In this document: piece by piece, positions 41,802 to 51,498 of the stretch | Layout of the letters: every line of letters starts with the position of its first letter | Position numbering within the stretch: the first letter of the stretch is position 1 | Origin: Methylomonas sp. 11b | GTDB lineage: Bacteria; Pseudomonadota; Gammaproteobacteria; Methylococcales; Methylomonadaceae | Assembly (NCBI RefSeq): GCF_000515215.1 | Contig: NZ_KI911557.1 | Coordinates: 3,963,741-4,027,740, forward strand | DNA length: 64,000 bases | Direction: 5' to 3' | Notes under the pieces: generated by a model | What the model saw: only the letters and a program-made list of their open reading frames with translations | Told to the model about the DNA's origin: nothing | Databases searched by the model: none | Translations under genes and position numbers: made by a program

Positions 41802-42731
41802 ATGACGAACTATTTTCGTCGGGATAGCGCGACAATCGCGGTTTTCATGACGGCTTCGTTGGCTGTTAGCTTTTCGGCCATGGGGCAGGATTTAGAGCCG
41901 CGCACGTACGCTAATACCCCGGTAGGGTTGAATTTTTTGATTGCGGGTTATGGCTACACTGGGGGCGGTGTAGCCACAGATCCTGCCTTGCCGATAGAAA
42001 ATACCCAGATCGAACTGCATTCCGGCGTGCTGGCTTATGTGCGTGCGATCAATGTGTTTGGTAAATCGGCCAAATTCGATATGGCGTTGCCCTATGCTTC
42101 GCTGCAGGGCACGGCCACGGTGGTGGGTCAGGAGCGGGACCGGGAAGTCTCGGGTTTGATCGATCCCCGGTTTCATTTTTCGATCAATTTTTTCGGCGCG
42201 CCCGCGCTTTCGCTCGAGGAATTTGCAAAATACGAACAGGATACGATAGTCGGCGCTAATATCGAGGTGACGGCGCCGGGTGGGCAGTACGATGCCGGCA
42301 AATTGGTCAACCTCGGCACCAACCGCTGGTCGATCAAGCCGGAGTTGGGCGTTTCCAAACGCATGGGGCCGGTGACGCTGGAATTGGCGAGCGGTGTCCG
42401 ATTCTACACCGACAACGACGAATTTTTCGGCGGCAAACTGCGCTCGCAAGACCCGGTTTATTCGGTGCAGGGTCACCTGATTTATCACATTACCCATGGC
42501 ATCTGGGTGGCGGCGGATGCCACTTTTTACACCGGCGGACAAAGCCGGGTGGACGGCGATAAAAATGACGATAACTTGGAAAACACCCGTGGCGGCGCCA
42601 CGCTGGCGCTGCCCGTCAATAAAGCCAACTCGATCAAGCTTTATTACAGCACGGCAATTTCCGGACGCAGAGGCAGCGATTTCGACACCACCGGTATCGC
42701 CTGGCAATATCGCTTCGGTGGCGGCTTGTGA
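41802..42731 (+). CDS. Outer-membrane transporter-like beta-barrel (Phenol_MetA_deg type)
   Basis: 309 residues from the ATG at 41802, chosen since a signal peptide (ATIAVFMTASLAVSFSAMGQ) begins there; the open frame extends upstream only through the previous gene. Family features: LEPRTYANTPVGLNFLIAGYGY, VLAYVRAINVFGKSAKFDMALPYA, AYRFHFS-like DPRFHFSINFFGAP, PELGVSKRMGPVTLELASGVRFY, RGGATLALPVNKANSIKLYYSTA and a terminal barrel strand ending IAWQYRFGGGL. It is probably an outer-membrane channel; substrate unknown. Confidence 0.82.
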   Translation: MTNYFRRDSATIAVFMTASLAVSFSAMGQDLEPRTYANTPVGLNFLIAGYGYTGGGVATDPALPIENTQIELHSGVLAYVRAINVFGKSAKFDMALPYASLQGTATVVGQERDREVSGLIDPRFHFSINFFGAPALSLEEFAKYEQDTIVGANIEVTAPGGQYDAGKLVNLGTNRWSIKPELGVSKRMGPVTLELASGVRFYTDNDEFFGGKLRSQDPVYSVQGHLIYHITHGIWVAADATFYTGGQSRVDGDKNDDNLENTRGGATLALPVNKANSIKLYYSTAISGRRGSDFDTTGIAWQYRFGGGL

Positions 42732-42839
42732 TGTCGCTGATGAGCAATCGTTTCAACAGGCCCTTGTTTATCCCAACTGTCGTGTCTGGCTGCCGAGTCG
42801 GCGCGATTTCGGTTTTATGGACTTTCGGTGAGGTCAGCA

Positions 42840-43319
42840 ATGTTTAAAAATTTTCGGTTGCCGCGACGGTGTTTGCTGGTCTTGCCGTTGCTGTGGATTT
42901 CCGCCTGCGCCGTCGTCGACGGCGATGCAAGCGTGGGACGCGAAGCTCAGGCCGATGCGGCAATCAAAGACAGGGTATGGCAGTTATCGCGCTTCGATGC
43001 CGATGCAGGCGATGAATCGTTCACGGTTGGCGCCTCCGACCGCTATACGCTGACCTTGCTGGCGGATGGTTCTTATCGTGTCAAAGCGGATTGCAATCGC
43101 ATGCAGGGTGCTTACCGGCTGGAAAGCGAGCGACGTATCGCGTTATCGCTAGGAGCGGCGACCTTGGCCGAATGTGGGCCGGATTCGCACTATGCGCAAT
43201 ATCTTCGCCAGTTGAGCGAAGTTCGCCAATTCGAAGTAATCGACAAGACTGGGCAGCTCAAACTGATCACCGATAAAGGCCGATTGATTTTCGACCCTGC
43301 GGAGCATGAAGCGCCGTGA
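42840..43319 (+). CDS. META/HslJ-like lipoprotein
   Basis: 159 residues from the ATG at 42840, with GAGG shortly upstream; GTG at 42828 is less likely. Lipoprotein signal with lipobox ISAC. The mature part has the META pattern: DRVWQLSRFD, YTLTLLADGSYRVKADCNRMQGAYRL, LSLGAATLAECGPDS, YLRQLSEVRQFEV, LKLITDKGRLIFDP. META/HslJ proteins are outer-membrane or periplasmic proteins linked to stress or antibiotic tolerance. Its stop overlaps the next start (GTGA). Confidence 0.82.
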   Translation: MFKNFRLPRRCLLVLPLLWISACAVVDGDASVGREAQADAAIKDRVWQLSRFDADAGDESFTVGASDRYTLTLLADGSYRVKADCNRMQGAYRLESERRIALSLGAATLAECGPDSHYAQYLRQLSEVRQFEVIDKTGQLKLITDKGRLIFDPAEHEAP

Positions 43320-44311
43320 GATGGATCAAAGCCAGCGCTTCGGTTCTCATTCTGCTGATAACAATCCTATGGGGCGTTTGCGCACTCTATTTCGGTGATT
43401 CCGCAACGGGATGGCCGCAGCGTGTGTTGGCGGCGCTGTTCGCTCTACTTGGCGTGGCGACGTTGATTAGCCTTGCGTTCGCCCGCTGGCGCAAGTATGG
43501 ACTAATCGCCTATGGGACGGTGTTTGGTTTGGTTTTGCTGTATTGGTTGAGTATTGCCCCGTCTAACCAACGGCATTGGCAAGCCGACGCCGAAAAATTG
43601 GCCTATGCCACCTTCGAGGGCGATAGCGTAACGGTGCATGACATCCGCAACTTCGATTATCGTAGCGAATTCGATTATCGGCCGGCGTATTACACCAAAA
43701 CCTTCGACCTGAACAAATTGCAGGGTGTCGATCTGTTTTCGGTCTATTGGATGGGGCCGGCAATTGCCCATACCATCCTGAGTTTCGATTTCGGCGGCAA
43801 CGATCATTTGGCCATCTCCATCGAGGCGCGCAAAGAACAAGGCGAAGGCTATTCGACGATCAAAGGTTTTTTTCGCCAGTATGAACTGATTTATTTCGTC
43901 GCCGACGAACGCGACGTGATACGTCTACGTACCAACTACCGCAATAATCCGCCCGAGCAGGTTTATCTGTATAAATTGCAAGGTCCGATAGAAAACGCGA
44001 AACGGCTGTTTCTGGAGTACCTGCGCAAAATCAACGAACTCAACGAAAAGCCGGCGTTCTACAATACGCTGCTGGATAATTGCACGACCGCGATCTGGAT
44101 GCGAACCTTGGCAAATCGGGATCACCTGTCGTTTTCCTGGAAAATTTTGCTGAGCGGTTATGTGCCGGAATATCTATACGAAGCTCAACGGCTCGACACC
44201 GGTTTGCCTTTTTCCGAACTGCAACGGCAAGCCCTGATCAACCCTTTAGCGCAAACGGCCGATCAGGCGGTGGATTTTTCAATGCGTATTCGGTCTAAGA
44301 GCAATCACTAG
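43316..44311 (+). CDS. DUF4105 membrane protein
   Basis: 331 residues, GTG start overlapping the META stop. Membrane helices at about 7-27, 38-55 and 61-80, then a large outward domain with DUF4105 marks: VTVHDIRNFDYRSEFDYRP, DLNKLQGVDLFSVYWMG, AHTILSFDFGGNDHLAISIEARKE, FYNTLLDNCTTAIWMR. The Asn-Cys-Thr-Thr site (about 259-262) and the His early in the domain recall a papain-like NlpC arrangement, so peptidase-like activity is possible but unproven. Last gene of the plus-strand cluster. Confidence 0.82.
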   Translation: MRWIKASASVLILLITILWGVCALYFGDSATGWPQRVLAALFALLGVATLISLAFARWRKYGLIAYGTVFGLVLLYWLSIAPSNQRHWQADAEKLAYATFEGDSVTVHDIRNFDYRSEFDYRPAYYTKTFDLNKLQGVDLFSVYWMGPAIAHTILSFDFGGNDHLAISIEARKEQGEGYSTIKGFFRQYELIYFVADERDVIRLRTNYRNNPPEQVYLYKLQGPIENAKRLFLEYLRKINELNEKPAFYNTLLDNCTTAIWMRTLANRDHLSFSWKILLSGYVPEYLYEAQRLDTGLPFSELQRQALINPLAQTADQAVDFSMRIRSKSNH

Positions 44312-44439
44312 TTCTGGCAGAAGATGACCGAGGTGACTCAGTGATAATGTCAATTTGCTCGCCGAATACCGGACAGTCGAATGAGTCACTGGACGCCCTA
44401 ACTATTGAAATTGGTTAGTTGCCGCGACCGGCGGCTTAT

Positions 44440-44586
44440 GGCCGATTGTGTTGAAAAAGTCGGTTTTCGGTGAATTTAGGCCAATTTTTCCTCCTCTCGT
44501 ATTTTCAACCTATTGTTTTCAACAGGTAATAATTTTTATAAAAACAGCTCCTTTCACAAAAGAGCCCTTTTTCAACACAATCGGCC
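44440..44586. mobile_element. 147-bp MITE or insertion-sequence remnant with perfect 20-bp ends
   Basis: GGCCGATTGTGTTGAAAAAG at 44440-44459 and its exact complement at 44567-44586 bound the element. GTTGAAAAAGTC-type ends are known from several insertion-sequence families. Internal pairs AATTTAGGCC/GGCCTAAATT and ACCTATTG/CAACAGGT add hairpins. No transposase is present. It lies in the 366-bp gap 44312-44677, which holds no gene. Confidence 0.75.
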
Positions 44587-44677
44587 TAAATTTGCCCATC
44601 AAGCCTTTCAAGAATGCCTACCGAAAAATTAGGTTTGCGATAGGTTTCAAGACAATTCAAAAAGTCCCGGAACTACA

Positions 44678-44998
44678 TCAGGCTTCGAAACCAATCTCGA
44701 AGGAAGAGAAGCCGGACTCGTCGCCATATATCAACGATAGACCGGACGGATCAGGAATTTTGCTTTGTTTGGCCGAATAGGCGTCCAAGATTGGCGTGAT
44801 GTGGCGTACCGATCTAGGCGTGGTGTAAACCAGGAAGGCAGTGTCGTCGTCGGACCAGCCGCCGAACATCGCCATGCCCTCGGGGCCGTTTCGCGCCACA
44901 TAGGCGGCTCGGAACGCGCCTAACAGCACGTAGATTTCGCCGGATTCGTATTCCTGGCGCGAGAGTGTGATGCGGTGCCAACTCATGGTTTTTGCCAT
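44678..44998 (-). CDS. Unknown small protein next to flgL
   Basis: 106 residues, ATG at 44998 with AAGGA upstream. Soluble, with a compact pattern: MSWHRITLSRQEYESGEIYVLLGAF, RNGPEGMAMFGGWSDDDTAFLVYTT, RHITPILDAYSAKQS. No signal peptide or membrane helix. Family not recognised. It is convergent with the DUF4105 gene and lies 145 bp past the flgL stop, so it could be the last gene of the flagellar operon or separate. Confidence 0.55.
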   Translation of the reverse strand: MAKTMSWHRITLSRQEYESGEIYVLLGAFRAAYVARNGPEGMAMFGGWSDDDTAFLVYTTPRSVRHITPILDAYSAKQSKIPDPSGLSLIYGDESGFSSFEIGFEA

Positions 44999-45143
44999 TT
45001 CATTCCTTCCGTCACTAAATCAGCTCAATGGACCTAAATCGCGTTGTTACTGGATTTCGATCAGCCCCAAGAATATTAACATCGGAAGGCGATACGGGCC
45101 ATACAAGTGCTTACCGCGCTATGTAAAGCCCCGCGCGAAAAAC

Positions 45144-46052
45144 TTAAGAAATGTAATTAAACAACGACAGATTTTGCACTTTGGTAAACGCCTGTTGTGC
45201 GGCTTGCAGGGATATTTGTTGCAGATTAAATTTGCTCAAGGCTTCCGCATAGTCCAGATCGCCGATGTCCGAGGCGGTGGATTTGTTATCCAGTATGTAG
45301 TCGGCGTTCAAGTTTTCCTGGTCGTCCAATGCGTTCAAGCGGGCGCCGGCCGATGCGCGAATGGTATCGAAGCGCACCAGCGCGGTATCCATGTCGTTCA
45401 GTGAGTTCTTATTGGGGGTGTTGGCTTTTAAATCAGCGGATATTTGCGCGACTGCTTGAAAGACGTTGCTGATGCTGCCGGCTGTCAGCGGTGCGGCTTG
45501 AATGCTGCCGAATACCGATTCGCCGGGATCGCCGTCGGTTACTTGCCGGCTGGGGCCTATAGCGATACTGCGTTGGTTGGTGTCGCCTTGATAGGCGTAA
45601 GCCGGAGTGTCGGTAAATGCGGCTTGGTCGGTTTTGTACCCGGAAAAAATATACTCGCCGTTGGCATTTTTGGTATTGGCGATGCTTAACAATTGCTTGT
45701 TCAGTTCGTCGATTTCCATGGCGATTTGCTTACGGTTGGTGGCGGTGTTGCTGTCGTTCAAGCCTTGCACGGTCAATTCTCTGATTCTATGCAACACGCT
45801 GCCGGCGTTATCCAGTGCCGATTCTTCCAAGTCCAGCCTTTGCCGCGCCGCGCCGATATTGACCTGATATTGCTGATTTTCCTTAATGTTGTGATTCAGG
45901 TCGATCATGCTGGTGGCCGCCACCGCGTTTTCGGATGGGCTCAGATATTTCTTGCCGGAGGATAGTTTTAGCTGAGTCTCGCTGAGTTTGGATTGTTGAT
46001 CCAACATCGCGTTAAGGCCTAGCTGATTATTCCATGAGGTTGAAATGCGCAT
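45144..46052 (-). CDS. flgL: Flagellar hook-filament junction protein FlgL
   Basis: 302 residues. N-terminal flagellin-like D0/D1 helix MRISTSWNNQLGLNAMLDQQSKLSETQLKLSSGKKYLSPSEN (split at about 1-42), the ANGEYIFSGYKTDQAAF loop typical of FlgL, and a C-terminal helix AEALSKFNLQQISLQAAQQAFTKVQNLSLFNYI. With FlgK it joins hook to filament. It follows flgK by 9 bp and is last in the flgB-L order. Confidence 0.95.
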   Translation of the reverse strand: MRISTSWNNQLGLNAMLDQQSKLSETQLKLSSGKKYLSPSENAVAATSMIDLNHNIKENQQYQVNIGAARQRLDLEESALDNAGSVLHRIRELTVQGLNDSNTATNRKQIAMEIDELNKQLLSIANTKNANGEYIFSGYKTDQAAFTDTPAYAYQGDTNQRSIAIGPSRQVTDGDPGESVFGSIQAAPLTAGSISNVFQAVAQISADLKANTPNKNSLNDMDTALVRFDTIRASAGARLNALDDQENLNADYILDNKSTASDIGDLDYAEALSKFNLQQISLQAAQQAFTKVQNLSLFNYIS

Positions 46053-46061
46053 AATAATCTC

Positions 46062-47729
46062 CTAGCGGAATGCCCCGATCAGGGTGTCGAACAGTGAATT
46101 AGCCACCGAAACGGCCTTGGCGGCCGCCTGATACGAATTTTGAAAATTGATGAGATTGGCCGCTTCTTCATCCAGATTGACGCCGGATACGCTTTCTTTA
46201 GCGCTGGTGGCTTGTTTTAACAGGGTTTCCTGGGCGGTGCGTCCAACTGAGGCGGCATGCGTTTGCGAACCAACATCCGAGATCATTTGCCCATACACTT
46301 GGGTAAAACTGGCTTTACCACCGAACATTTTTGCCTGGGTTTCCAGATTAGCCAATTTCAGCGCATTGCTGTTGTCGCCGGGCAGGCCGGTGGCGCTGGC
46401 GGCGGCGATTTGTCTAGGATTGGTGATGGCCGAGTTAAGTTTGATTTTGGCGGCGGCGTTAAAATTAGGGCTGATTTGGAAGGAGTCGCCAATGGTCAGC
46501 GAACCGCCGCTAAAGCTGATACTAAAACCGTTAGTCGCAGCGGTAGTCGCCAGGGTGGCGGCGCTTAAGCCGGCAGTCGTGGTGTTGTCGCTGAGGTTGG
46601 TCAGGCTGAACGTGGCTGCCGGCGCGGTTGCGGTAACGTCCAGCCGATAGGCGGCGCCTAAACCCGCCACGGTGGTCGGCGCGACAAACGCGCTGGACAC
46701 CACCAGATTGCTATCGCTGACGGTGGCTTTCACTTGCGGCGTTGGCGAATTTAAATCAAAAAACGCCACATTGGTATTGCCGTTGATGTCGTAGCCGGCT
46801 TTATGGATGTTGTTAAATTCGGTAGCCAAACCGGTTGCCAGCAGACCCAGCTGTTGTTGTGCGGGGTCCAGAACTTGATCTCTAAAACGCAGATTGCCGG
46901 AGAGTTCGCCGCCGGACAACTGTTTTGAAATATCCTGACCATTCAGCATGATCAGCTTTTGATTGACGTCGTTACTGTCACCGACCACGGACAGCGTGGA
47001 GGCCGCACTGCCCAGCACCAAGGGTTGGCCCTTGCCGATAAACACGTTGTATGAGCCATCGGCTTGGCTGACATAGGTTACGTCGGCTTTTTCGGCGATT
47101 TTGGTCAGCAATAGATCGCGTTGATCCATCAACTCATTGGGCATTTGTTTGCCGGACGAGCGGCCGATGTCCGAGACAATCTTCACATTCAATTCGGCCA
47201 GGGTTTTGGCAAAGCCATTCAGCTCTTGCACCGAGCTGGTGATGTTATCGTTGACGCGCTTACGCAAATCGCCGAAGCGGGCGCTCATGGTGTTGAATTG
47301 CTGCGTTAGGGATTCGGCTTCGGTCAACATCACTTGGCGGGCTGCCACCGAGCTGGGGTCGTTGGCGACGCTGTCTATCGCATCGAAAAAGCTCTTCATG
47401 GCCGGCGCCAGACCGGTGGTGTCGTCGGCGGTGATATTGTCGATTTGCGACGACAAGGTGTAAAAACTGTCTATATCGTGAAACGTAGCGGTGCTGGAGC
47501 GGACTTGATTGCTGATGAACTGGTCGTAGCTGCGGGTGATGTTGGCAACTTCGACGCCATTGCCCATATAGCCGTTGCCGGTAAATTGTTCCGGGCGGGT
47601 GGCTAGTTCGACGCGTTGCCGGCTGTAGCCTTCGGTGTTGGCGTTGCTGATGTTGTTGCTGGTGGTTTCCAGCGAGCGTTGGAACGCGGTCAGCCCTGAT
47701 AATGCATTGCCGAGAATGCCAATGGCCAT
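46062..47729 (-). CDS. flgK: Flagellar hook-filament junction protein FlgK
   Basis: 555 residues, within the FlgK range. N-terminal rod-type signature GNALSGLTAFQRSLETTSNNISNANTEGYSRQ (about 5-36), a long mid domain with Ala/Thr-rich segments, and a C-terminal coil VNLDEEAANLINFQNSYQAAAKAVSVANSLFDTLIGAFR. Secreted by the flagellar export apparatus without signal peptide. It lies 9 bp after flgJ and may be an FlgN client; flgN is at 58309. Confidence 0.95.
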   Translation of the reverse strand: MAIGILGNALSGLTAFQRSLETTSNNISNANTEGYSRQRVELATRPEQFTGNGYMGNGVEVANITRSYDQFISNQVRSSTATFHDIDSFYTLSSQIDNITADDTTGLAPAMKSFFDAIDSVANDPSSVAARQVMLTEAESLTQQFNTMSARFGDLRKRVNDNITSSVQELNGFAKTLAELNVKIVSDIGRSSGKQMPNELMDQRDLLLTKIAEKADVTYVSQADGSYNVFIGKGQPLVLGSAASTLSVVGDSNDVNQKLIMLNGQDISKQLSGGELSGNLRFRDQVLDPAQQQLGLLATGLATEFNNIHKAGYDINGNTNVAFFDLNSPTPQVKATVSDSNLVVSSAFVAPTTVAGLGAAYRLDVTATAPAATFSLTNLSDNTTTAGLSAATLATTAATNGFSISFSGGSLTIGDSFQISPNFNAAAKIKLNSAITNPRQIAAASATGLPGDNSNALKLANLETQAKMFGGKASFTQVYGQMISDVGSQTHAASVGRTAQETLLKQATSAKESVSGVNLDEEAANLINFQNSYQAAAKAVSVANSLFDTLIGAFR

Positions 47730-47738
47730 GTTCGCCTC

Positions 47739-48785
47739 CTATCCCGCGCTTTTTAGAGCTGCTACCTGGGCCGCGGTTTGGCTGTGGTAGATCGTCATGA
47801 CTTTTTCGGCATACCGCGGATCGGTGGCATAACCGGCTTGTTGTAGTTCGTGTAAATAATGTCCGGCGTTGCCGGCTTTCTTCAAGGCTTCGCTGTAACG
47901 CGGATTGGTTTTGATAAAGTTCACGTAATCGTCGAAGCTGTCTTTGTAAGAGTCGTAAGCGCGGAAGCCGGCCATTTCTTTTTTGGCGACACCGCCGGCA
48001 TATTCCAGTGTCATGGTTTTGGCTTGTTTGCCTTGCCAGGACCTATCGGCCTTGATATTGAACAGATTAAAGCTGTTATCGCCCTGACCATTTTTCACCA
48101 TGCCTTGGCCCCAGCCGGTTTCCAGTGCCGCTTGAGCCAGTAACACGTTGGGATCGACTCCCAGGCTGCGCGCGGCTTGTTCGGCATGCGGCCGGAGTTG
48201 GTTAACGAACTCGTCTCTGGAGGTTAGCGGCTGATCGCTATCGTTGCGCACTTTATCGTCCAGGGTTTGCCATTGGTCGGCTAGGACTTTCTGACTGCGT
48301 TCCAAGCGGGCCAAGCTGCGCTCCAGGCTGCTTAAACCTGATGCATCCAGCGGCATTTGTTCTTCGGTTTCCTCGCCGGCCCGCAGCGACTGGTGATTGT
48401 CGGGGTTATTGCTGGCGCCGGTGCCGGCCGCGCGATTCAAGAAATCGCTAGCGGACAGTTGCTTGTCTTTTTCTTCGTCCTTGTTTTGTTTGGGCGACAA
48501 TTGTTGGGCAATCAAATCCGCAAAGCCGATACCGGGTTTACCGGCCAGATGCACGGACATTTGTTGGTCGTACATGTCTTGATAAAACTGGGTTTGTTGG
48601 CTGTCCAATATGCCGTCGGACAATTTAGCCTGACGCATGTTTTTCATGACCATGCCTAAAAACACCGACTCGAATTGTTTGGCGACTTCCTTGATCGCCT
48701 CGGGCGATTGTTCGCGGGCGCCTTGTTTAAGTTTCGCCAGGCCGTTGAAGTCGGTATACACCGAAGCGCTGTCTACGTTTAACAT
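47739..48785 (-). CDS. flgJ: Flagellar rod-capping muramidase FlgJ
   Basis: 348 residues from the ATG at 48785 with TTGGAG upstream; the TTG at 48797 adds four residues and is unlikely. N-terminal rod-cap domain: VAKQFESVFLGMVMKNMR, DMYDQQMSVHLAGKPGIGFADLI. A Ser/Asn/Glu-rich linker follows, then the glucosaminidase domain (about 195-345) with catalytic Glu in LLAQAALETGWGQ and later YVNFIKTNPRYSEAL. It caps the rod and cuts peptidoglycan so the rod can pass. Confidence 0.95.
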   Translation of the reverse strand: MLNVDSASVYTDFNGLAKLKQGAREQSPEAIKEVAKQFESVFLGMVMKNMRQAKLSDGILDSQQTQFYQDMYDQQMSVHLAGKPGIGFADLIAQQLSPKQNKDEEKDKQLSASDFLNRAAGTGASNNPDNHQSLRAGEETEEQMPLDASGLSSLERSLARLERSQKVLADQWQTLDDKVRNDSDQPLTSRDEFVNQLRPHAEQAARSLGVDPNVLLAQAALETGWGQGMVKNGQGDNSFNLFNIKADRSWQGKQAKTMTLEYAGGVAKKEMAGFRAYDSYKDSFDDYVNFIKTNPRYSEALKKAGNAGHYLHELQQAGYATDPRYAEKVMTIYHSQTAAQVAALKSAG

Positions 48786-48830
48786 GGGAATCTCCAATAA
48801 TTCATCTAATCAACTGCTGTGTCACGTTCT

Positions 48831-49916
48831 TTAAATCACTATCAACTCGGCTCTGAGTGCGCCGGCGGATTTTAATGCTTCCAAAATGGCCACCAAGTCG
48901 CTGGGGCCGGCGCCGACGCCGTTTACCGCTTGGACAATCTCGTCTAGCGAAACGCCGGGGTTGAAGACAAACATGTGATTCTTGTCTTCATTTACCGAGA
49001 CATTGGATTGCGGTGTCACTACGGTACTGCCGCCCGATAATGGGTTGGGTTGACTGACTTGCGGATTCTCACTGATCGTCACAGTCAAGCTGCCATGAGA
49101 CACGGCGGCCGGCTGTACTCTGACTTTGCTGTTGATAATCACGGTACCGGTGCGGGAATTGACAATCACTTTGGCGGGGGCGTCGTCAGGCGCCAGTTCC
49201 AGGTTTTCGATAACGGAGGCAAAGCCGACCCGTTGGTTGGGATTGACCGGCGCTCTGACGCTGACTGAGGTGGCATCGACGGCTTGCGCGGTTTCGGCGC
49301 CCAGCGCTTTGTTGATGGAGTCCGCCATGCGTTGCGCGGTGGTGAAATCCGAAGAGTTCAAATTAAAAACCAGCTCAGCACTCTGATCGAACGAGCTAGG
49401 GACGATGCGTTCCACCGTGGCGCCGTTAGGCACCCGGCCCACCAGCGGGTTATTGACAGTAATTTTCGAACCGTCCTGGCCGCTGGCACTAAGGCCGCCC
49501 ACCACCAGATTACCTTGCGCCACCGCATAAACATTGCCGTCGGCACCGCGTAAGGGGCTCATCAACAGCGAACCGCCGCGCAGGCTTTTCGCATCGCCTA
49601 TCGACGAAACCGTGACGTCAATTTTTTGACCGGGTTTGGCGAAAGCAGGCAGATCGGCGTGAATGCTGACCAGCGCGACGTTTTTTGATTTGGGGTCGGT
49701 ATCGGGCGGCAAGGTCAGGCCCAGTTTGCCCATCATGCTGCGCAGGCTTTGGCCGGTAAATTTGGTTTTGTCGCCGGTTTTATCCAGGCCGGTGACCAAG
49801 CCATAGCCCACCAATTGGTTGCTGCGCACGCCGGCGATTGAGGCGATGTCTTTGATACGTTCCGCTTGCGCGGTATTGGTTAGCAGCAGGGCGATTGAAA
49901 AGAGTATTTTGTTCAT
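48831..49916 (-). CDS. flgI: Flagellar P-ring protein FlgI
   Basis: 361 residues with Sec signal peptide [18 protein letters not shown], then [31 protein letters not shown] (split at 19-49), [37 protein letters not shown] and the C-terminal [31 protein letters not shown], all diagnostic. It forms the peptidoglycan ring around the rod. Between flgH (22 bp before it) and flgJ. Confidence 0.97.
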   Translation of the reverse strand: MNKILFSIALLLTNTAQAERIKDIASIAGVRSNQLVGYGLVTGLDKTGDKTKFTGQSLRSMMGKLGLTLPPDTDPKSKNVALVSIHADLPAFAKPGQKIDVTVSSIGDAKSLRGGSLLMSPLRGADGNVYAVAQGNLVVGGLSASGQDGSKITVNNPLVGRVPNGATVERIVPSSFDQSAELVFNLNSSDFTTAQRMADSINKALGAETAQAVDATSVSVRAPVNPNQRVGFASVIENLELAPDDAPAKVIVNSRTGTVIINSKVRVQPAAVSHGSLTVTISENPQVSQPNPLSGGSTVVTPQSNVSVNEDKNHMFVFNPGVSLDEIVQAVNGVGAGPSDLVAILEALKSAGALRAELIVI

Positions 49917-49938
49917 CTGATTTCTCCGTCAGCCTCGG

Positions 49939-50643
49939 CTAGAAAGGAAACAATGGGCTTGAAAAAATTCGCGAAATCCAGCCGGGCTTGCTGCTGTCGG
50001 CCAAGGCGCCGTCGCCGGTGTACATGATGGTAGCGTCGGCCACTTTGCTGGAGGCCAGGGTGTTGGCGACGTTGATGTCGATAGGCCGCACGATGCCGGA
50101 CAGGCGGATATATTCGCTGCCGTCGTTCAGCGTGACGCGTTTTTCGCCGCGCACGCGCAGATTGCCGTTGGGCAGCACATCGACTACGGTCACGCTCATA
50201 CTGCCGGTCAACCGGTTGCTTTGCCGGGAGTCGCCTTTGCCTTCGGTGCTACGGTCCGCGCTGAAGTCGATGGAAGTCTCTAAATCATGTCCGAACAAGG
50301 CAGAGGTAGCCATGCCATAAATGCTTGGCGCGGAGCCAGTGGTCTTGATGTCGCTGTTCTTGCTGGTTTTGGAATTGGCTTGCTTGGTGGCGTTGGTATT
50401 TTCGTCGAAGGTTACCGTCAAAATATCGCCGACCCGGCGCGCGGCATGATCTTCGAATAAACGCATGTCGTAGCCGGCCTGGTAAATTGCACCGTTGCTT
50501 TGTTGGGGCGGGCGCAAATCGGCGGGTTGTACCGGGGCGAAGTCGGGGTCGCGTTTCGGCAAGGTATCGCAGCCCACTAAGATCGCGATTGCCGCTACCA
50601 GCAAAAATTTGCCGCCTGCTTGCCGTGTAATGAATTTGTTCAT
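49939..50643 (-). CDS. flgH: Flagellar L-ring lipoprotein FlgH
   Basis: 234 residues. Lipoprotein signal with lipobox ILVGC (Cys about 25). Diagnostic motifs: GAIYQAGYDMRLFEDHAARRVGDILTVTFDEN, VLPNGNLRVRGEKRVTLNDGSEYIRLSGIVRP. It forms the outer-membrane ring. Lies 15 bp after flgG and 22 bp before flgI. Confidence 0.97.
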   Translation of the reverse strand: MNKFITRQAGGKFLLVAAIAILVGCDTLPKRDPDFAPVQPADLRPPQQSNGAIYQAGYDMRLFEDHAARRVGDILTVTFDENTNATKQANSKTSKNSDIKTTGSAPSIYGMATSALFGHDLETSIDFSADRSTEGKGDSRQSNRLTGSMSVTVVDVLPNGNLRVRGEKRVTLNDGSEYIRLSGIVRPIDINVANTLASSKVADATIMYTGDGALADSSKPGWISRIFSSPLFPF

Positions 50644-50658
50644 GAGCTTTGTCCTAAA

Positions 50659-51447
50659 TTAAAGTTGTTGCGTGACGAAGGACAGCATTTGGTCGGTGGT
50701 GGAAATGGCTTTGGAGTTCATCTCATAAGCGCGCTGGGTTTCGATCATGTTCACCAGTTCTTCCACGACGTTGACGTTTGATGTTTCCAAAGAACCTTGA
50801 ATCATGGTGCCAAGTTCGTTCTCGCCAGGCGCACCGATAATCGGCGCACCGCTGGCCACGGTTTCCCGGAACAGATTGTCGCCAATAGGCTCCAGACCGG
50901 CAGTATTGATGAAGTCGGCAATTTGAATTTGGCCTACTTGATTGGCTGCCGCAGCACCGGGTTGGGTTACCGAGACCGTGCCGTCCTGGCCGATTGTGAT
51001 ACTTAGCGCGTCCTGCGGAATGGTGATGGCCGGTTCCAGCGGCATGCCGTTGGAGGTGACCACTTGGCCGGTGGAGTCCATTTTGAACGAGCCGTCGCGG
51101 GTGTAGTTGATATCGCCGTTGGGCATTAAAATTTGCATAAAACCGCGTCCGCTTACCGCTATATCCAGCGAGTTGCCGGTTTGCAGAATATTGCCTTGGG
51201 TGTGCAGTTTTTCGGTAGCCACGGTGCGTACCCCGGTACCAAGCTGTAAGCCGGTCGGCAATTGGGTGTTTTGGGTGGACTGCGCGCCGGCCTGACGGAC
51301 GTTTTGATACATCAAGTCGGCGAAAATCGGTCTGGCTTTCTTGAAGCCGGTGGTGTTGACGTTGGCCAGGTTATTGGAAATAACCGCCATGCGGGTTTGT
51401 TGGGCATCCAAACCGGATTTTGCGACCCATAATGCTCTTTCTGTCAT
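50659..51447 (-). CDS. flgG: Flagellar distal rod protein FlgG
   Basis: 262 residues, standard FlgG length. N-terminal signature [54 protein letters not shown], and C-terminal [37 protein letters not shown]. The FlgG-specific insertion [18 protein letters not shown] is present. Rod protein exported by the type III apparatus. Confidence 0.97.
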   Translation of the reverse strand: MTERALWVAKSGLDAQQTRMAVISNNLANVNTTGFKKARPIFADLMYQNVRQAGAQSTQNTQLPTGLQLGTGVRTVATEKLHTQGNILQTGNSLDIAVSGRGFMQILMPNGDINYTRDGSFKMDSTGQVVTSNGMPLEPAITIPQDALSITIGQDGTVSVTQPGAAAANQVGQIQIADFINTAGLEPIGDNLFRETVASGAPIIGAPGENELGTMIQGSLETSNVNVVEELVNMIETQRAYEMNSKAISTTDQMLSFVTQQL

Positions 51448-51498
51448 GACAATCTCCTAATCTGACAATTTTTTGTCTTATCAGGAGTAAAGCAGAAA

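Noticed and set aside
44448..44780. 110-codon plus-strand frame
   Set aside because: It runs through the inverted-repeat element and the opposite-strand gene at 44678; composition fits neither.
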